Below are positions 4,794-7,662 of a stretch of DNA of 7,662 nucleotides, in pieces; the stretch's first letter is position 1, and the number at the start of each line of letters is the position of its first letter. Source of the DNA: Proteobacteria bacterium UBA2383 (GTDB taxonomy: Bacteria > Pseudomonadota > Gammaproteobacteria > Competibacterales > Competibacteraceae); the NCBI GenBank assembly GCA_002343485.1, contig DDST01000197.1:1-7662 (forward strand), written 5' to 3'. The notes beneath the pieces were generated by a model, which was not told the DNA's origin, did no database searches, and was given only the letters and a program-made list of their open reading frames with translations. A program made the position numbers and the translations under genes.

Positions 4794-7295
4794 TCAACCA
4801 GGCAATGGACGGCCGTAGTACCAACCCTGAGCCGCATCGCATCCTAACACCTTCAAGCATTCGGCATGAGCAGCCGTTTCGACGCCTTCCGCCATGACAT
4901 TCAGGCCAAGGCTATGGCCTAAGGCAATGATCGCGCGGACGATCGCTTTGTCATTGGGATCATCCAGCATGTCGCGCACAAAGCTCTGATCCACCTTGAG
5001 TAAATGTACGGGCAGGCGCTTGAGATAGGCAAGCGAGGAATAGCCAGTACCGAAGTCGTCGATAGCGATCCGGACCCCTAGTTTTTTCAGCTCAGTGAGC
5101 AGGCGTACCGCGGCTTCCGGGTCACCCATAACGAAGCTTTCGGTGATTTCCAGCTCCAGTTGACCGGGTTCGATGCTGGATTCTGCCAGCGCGGCCCGCA
5201 CCGAGGCCATCAGATCACCGCGCATCAGTTGCGCCGCAGAGACGTTAACCGCCACATAGTGCGGCGCTGTGCCGGCGTCAAGCCATTTCCGCATCTGGCG
5301 GCATGCTGTTATCAACGCCCATTCGCCAAGTGGCACGATCAGGCCGGTTTCTTCCGCCAGAGGAATAAAGCGGGTGGGCGAGATCACGCCAAGATGAGGA
5401 TTACTCCAGCGCGCCAGCGCTTCGACGCCAACAACATGGCCATCAATCAAGCCCACTTGAGGCTGGTAATGCAGCTCCAATTGTTGGGTATTCAAGGCCT
5501 GGCGCAAAAGGGTCTCCAGCGATATGCGTTCCTTGACGACTTCGGCCAGTTCATCGGCGAAGAAACGGTAAGTGCCGCGGCCTTCATCTTTGGCTTGGTA
5601 GAGGGCTGTGTCTGCACTGCTTTGCAGGGTCTGGATATCCTGGCCGTCGATGGGATAGATGGCAATGCCGAGGCTGGCCCCAATATAAAAGGTATTACCG
5701 TCTATTTCGAAAGGTTCGCTAATGGCGGCAATCAATCGCTGTGCGACGATGGCCGCTTCCTGTATATCATCCAAGCGGTCCAGGATAATGTTGAATTCGT
5801 CGCCGCTGATGCGGGCAACCAAGTCAATGTCACGCAATACACTCTTGATGCGCAAAGCCACCTTCACCAAAAGGCGGTCGCCCACCGAGTGGCCCAAGCT
5901 GTCATTGATAATCTTAAAGCGGTCAAGATCTATGAACAGCAGAGCAATCTGATCATGTTCCCGGCTGGCCCGTTGTATGGAAAGATGTAATAGCTCATGG
6001 AACAATTGCCGGTTGGGCAGGCCGGTAAGCGAATCATGATACACCAGAACATCAAGTTGCTCCTGAGCGCTTTTGATGCTGCTGATATCAGTGAACACCC
6101 CCAGATAGTTCACGGTCTTGCCTTGAGGGTCATGCACCATGCTGATGCTGAGCAATTCAGGATACACAGAGCCATCCTTACGCCGGTTCCAAATTTCACC
6201 CTGCCAGCGGCTGGTTGTCTGGAGTATGGTCCAGAGCGCCGTATAGAACTCGCGATGGTGGCGGCCAGACCGGAGTAAGCGCGGGTTTTTCCCCAATACT
6301 TCCTCTTCGCAGTAGCCGGTGATCCGGGTAAAAGCAGCGTTGACCGCGACGATACGAATATCTGCATCGGTGATCACCATGCCTTCGTTGCTGTGCTGGA
6401 ATGCGGCTGCCGTCAAGCGCAAGTGCTCTTCATCCGCTTTGCGTTGGCTGATATCAACCGCCACGCCGCACATGCGCACCGGTGCTCCGCTCTCGTCATA
6501 GAAAAAGCGCCCCCGGCCGGCGACCCAATGGATGGAACCATCCGGCCAGACCACCCGGAACTCGTGTTGAAAATCGAGGCGCTGCGTACGTGCTGCTTCG
6601 ATCTTATTCTCGATGACCTGGAGGTCGTCTGGATGCACGCGGCGCTGGAATGTCTCATAGCGGCCATCGAATTGCTCCGGCTTTAACCCGAATATCCGGG
6701 CATGGGCATCGTTCCAGATAATGCGTGCGCCGGACAGATCCCAATCCCAAATACCAGCATCCGCCGCCCCCAGTGCGAGTGTGAGGCGCTCCTGGATTAA
6801 GTGCATGCACCGCGATACAGCTTCCAGTTGAGCCATTTTCTGTTCCAGCTTGTGGATCAGGATGGCGTTGTATTCCCTGAGCACGGCCGCTTCATCAACC
6901 GGCTGGGCAGGCGGTTCTGTGAGGGTAATACGAGTCAGTTGGCTACGGATGATTGCGAGAAAATCATCCGATTCTATGGGCTTGACGACAAATGCATCTG
7001 CGCCCAGGTTTAGGGCAAACGCTTCAGTTTTCGGGTCAGCATAGGTGGCCGTGTAAAACACAAAAGGGATTTTCCTAAGCCGGGCATCGGTCTTCCATTC
7101 GCGGCAAAGCTGAAAGCCGTCCATGACCGGCATGAGGATATCGGTGACGATAAGATCGGGCGGTGCGTGGCGGGCCCTGTGCAACGCATCGGCACCGTCA
7201 TTGGCTGCATCCACCTGGTAGCCGTGGAACTCTAACAAGGCACGCAGCAAGCAACGATTTTCTTCGAGATCGTCGACGATCAATATCCGGGTCAT
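4794..7295 (-). CDS. Response regulator with REC-PAS-PAS-GGDEF-EAL, c-di-GMP synthesis/degradation
   Basis: This 833-residue cytoplasmic protein has no membrane segment. The receiver (1-122) has D8/D9, phospho-acceptor D52, T82 and K105. A coiled-coil linker (about 135-170) leads to PAS-PAC 1 (170-290) and PAS-PAC 2 (293-414). The GGDEF domain (415-577) has SGDEF at 497-501 in place of GGDEF, a substitution found in some active cyclases, and an RxxD inhibitory site (R488-D491) five residues before it. The EAL domain (about 595-833) keeps E625-A-L, ELEITES, D746-D747 in DDFGTGYSS, KVDQSF and AEGVET, so phosphodiesterase activity is expected. The protein stops at GRPLPG, roughly 10-20 residues earlier than most EAL proteins. 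The ATG overlaps the stop of the small upstream ORF (ATGA), with GGAT eight bases before it. A histidine kinase should phosphorylate D52, but none is present here. Whether the net output is synthesis or breakdown cannot be told from sequence. Confidence 0.97.
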   Translation of the reverse strand: MTRILIVDDLEENRCLLRALLEFHGYQVDAANDGADALHRARHAPPDLIVTDILMPVMDGFQLCREWKTDARLRKIPFVFYTATYADPKTEAFALNLGADAFVVKPIESDDFLAIIRSQLTRITLTEPPAQPVDEAAVLREYNAILIHKLEQKMAQLEAVSRCMHLIQERLTLALGAADAGIWDWDLSGARIIWNDAHARIFGLKPEQFDGRYETFQRRVHPDDLQVIENKIEAARTQRLDFQHEFRVVWPDGSIHWVAGRGRFFYDESGAPVRMCGVAVDISQRKADEEHLRLTAAAFQHSNEGMVITDADIRIVAVNAAFTRITGYCEEEVLGKNPRLLRSGRHHREFYTALWTILQTTSRWQGEIWNRRKDGSVYPELLSISMVHDPQGKTVNYLGVFTDISSIKSAQEQLDVLVYHDSLTGLPNRQLFHELLHLSIQRASREHDQIALLFIDLDRFKIINDSLGHSVGDRLLVKVALRIKSVLRDIDLVARISGDEFNIILDRLDDIQEAAIVAQRLIAAISEPFEIDGNTFYIGASLGIAIYPIDGQDIQTLQSSADTALYQAKDEGRGTYRFFADELAEVVKERISLETLLRQALNTQQLELHYQPQVGLIDGHVVGVEALARWSNPHLGVISPTRFIPLAEETGLIVPLGEWALITACRQMRKWLDAGTAPHYVAVNVSAAQLMRGDLMASVRAALAESSIEPGQLELEITESFVMGDPEAAVRLLTELKKLGVRIAIDDFGTGYSSLAYLKRLPVHLLKVDQSFVRDMLDDPNDKAIVRAIIALGHSLGLNVMAEGVETAAHAECLKVLGCDAAQGWYYGRPLPG

Positions 7296-7453
7296 GGTGC
7301 ATCATCCAATGCCAGCACCTCCCGCGTGCACCGCATCCAATCCATTTTGCTGCTCCGCCGATAATGACTGCACCAGGAGATAGCACCGGTCGCCAGAATC
7401 AACAAGGCAACGCTGAAGCGAGCGATCGTTTTGCTTTCCACGATGAAATCCAT
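7292..7453 (-). CDS. 53-residue single-pass membrane micro-protein, possible CHASE3-sensor remnant
   Basis: A frame of 53 codons begins at an ATG with GGAGG (7462-7458) four bases upstream, the best ribosome binding site in the window. It ends in TGA overlapping the ATG of the response regulator by four bases, a typical translational coupling. Residues 10-30 (IARFSVALLILATGAISWCSH) are hydrophobic and likely span the membrane; the tail is RRSSKMDWMRCTREVLALDD plus two residues. The pattern DWxRxTxEVLA resembles the opening of CHASE3 sensor domains, which directly follows the first membrane helix in many histidine kinases. It may therefore be the N-terminal stump of a deleted sensor, or a leader peptide kept for coupling, or a functional small membrane partner of the regulator. 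The RR after the helix argues for a cytoplasmic tail, unlike a working CHASE3 protein. Real translation is likely; function is unknown. Confidence 0.6.
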   Translation of the reverse strand: MDFIVESKTIARFSVALLILATGAISWCSHYRRSSKMDWMRCTREVLALDDAP

Positions 7454-7626
7454 GCAACCTCCAGCACCTGATCTCCAAGCGTTATTTTAGTCTCAAACAA
7501 TTTTCATAATACTTCATAGCAAGATCAAATATGGCACTCCAATTGAATCGGAGCTTCTAGCATCAATGCGCTCATACGCTGATTTTTCTTTTATAGAAAT
7601 AAATAAATAAAAACAAAATATTATTT

Positions 7627-7655
7627 TTTATTTGAGAATAATTATCATTTATAAT
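7627..7655 (+). promoter_or_regulatory. Possible rightward sigma-70 promoter overlapping the Fur box
   Basis: A perfect TATAAT (7650-7655) lies on the plus strand, with a poor -35 TTTATT (7627-7632) seventeen bases upstream. The Fur-like palindrome sits between the two, where bound Fur would block RNA polymerase. It would drive a gene right of the window edge. The surrounding DNA is so AT-rich that the -10 alone is weak evidence. TATAAA on the opposite strand (7653-7648) could equally serve the leftward operon. Confidence 0.35.
7633..7647. promoter_or_regulatory. Fur box (7-1-7 palindrome)
   Basis: TGAGAAT-A-ATTATCA matches the 7-1-7 Fur core TGATAAT-N-ATTATCA at 13 of 14 defined positions, the only difference being G for T at the fourth base. 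Fur with Fe(II) represses iron-uptake genes. The box is 180 bases from the leftward micro-ORF start and right at the window edge, so the regulated gene is more likely the next one to the right, though the leftward operon cannot be excluded. Confidence 0.65.
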
Positions 7656-7662
7656 ATGATAG

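Larger units (their letters stand above)
7454..7662. other. AT-rich intergenic and promoter region
   Basis: These 209 bases precede the leftward operon and probably also a rightward gene beyond the window. Besides the Fur box and -10 element listed separately, they contain a degenerate sigma-54-like sequence on the plus strand (7532-7547). On the minus strand the best candidate for the leftward operon is a weak TTGGAG-N18-TATGAA with a TG just upstream of the -10, which I do not trust enough to annotate. No open frame with a ribosome site is seen. Confidence 0.5.

Noticed and set aside
5160..5990. A 276-codon open frame on the plus strand, antisense to the GGDEF/EAL gene
   Set aside because: It mirrors the conserved codons of the GGDEF and EAL domains, has no recognisable domain or ribosome site, and is a typical shadow of GC-rich coding DNA.

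Overview
The window reads as part of a proteobacterial chromosome, probably gammaproteobacterial and about 50-60% GC in its genes. This rests on a GGEP-type HAMP chemoreceptor, a consensus sigma-54 promoter, a Fur box, and a PAS/GGDEF/EAL response regulator. The genus cannot be fixed from the sequence. No rRNA, tRNA, CRISPR array, insertion sequence or phage gene is visible. The region is a signalling locus with one redox enzyme.

Layout, left to right. Positions 1-202 are an AT-rich promoter region with a near-perfect sigma-54 promoter (60-75) and an upstream IHF-like site (32-44). It drives a 732-residue chemoreceptor (203-2401, +) with a periplasmic Cache-type sensor, HAMP, the chemotaxis signalling hairpin and a C-terminal zinc-binding CZB domain. 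Four bases later comes a small Fis-type helix-turn-helix protein (2406-2699, +) with an unusual N-terminal cysteine cluster. The convergent spacer 2700-3056 holds two palindromic elements: a 17-bp near-perfect hairpin, and a roughly 100-base nested inverted repeat that may also terminate the minus-strand transcript.

The right half is transcribed leftwards. A 53-residue membrane micro-ORF (7292-7453, -) overlaps by four bases (ATGA) an 833-residue REC-PAS-PAS-GGDEF-EAL protein (4794-7295, -). This is followed by a two-domain SagB/ThcOx-type flavin dehydrogenase (3057-4682, -, possibly starting at 4790). The AT-rich right end carries a strong Fur box overlapping a -10 element, probably the control region of a gene beyond the window.

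How the parts may work together (inference). The left pair looks like a RpoN-controlled chemotaxis input that senses both outside the cell (Cache) and inside it (CZB, known in other proteins for zinc or oxidant sensing), co-transcribed with a cysteine-bearing DNA-binding protein. The right operon looks like a phosphorylation-controlled c-di-GMP switch whose sensor partner may have been lost: the micro-ORF resembles the first 50 residues of a CHASE3 sensor. I see no definite new multi-gene system. The best candidates for something undescribed are the CZB receptor/Cys-HTH pair and the micro-ORF/REC-GGDEF-EAL pair.
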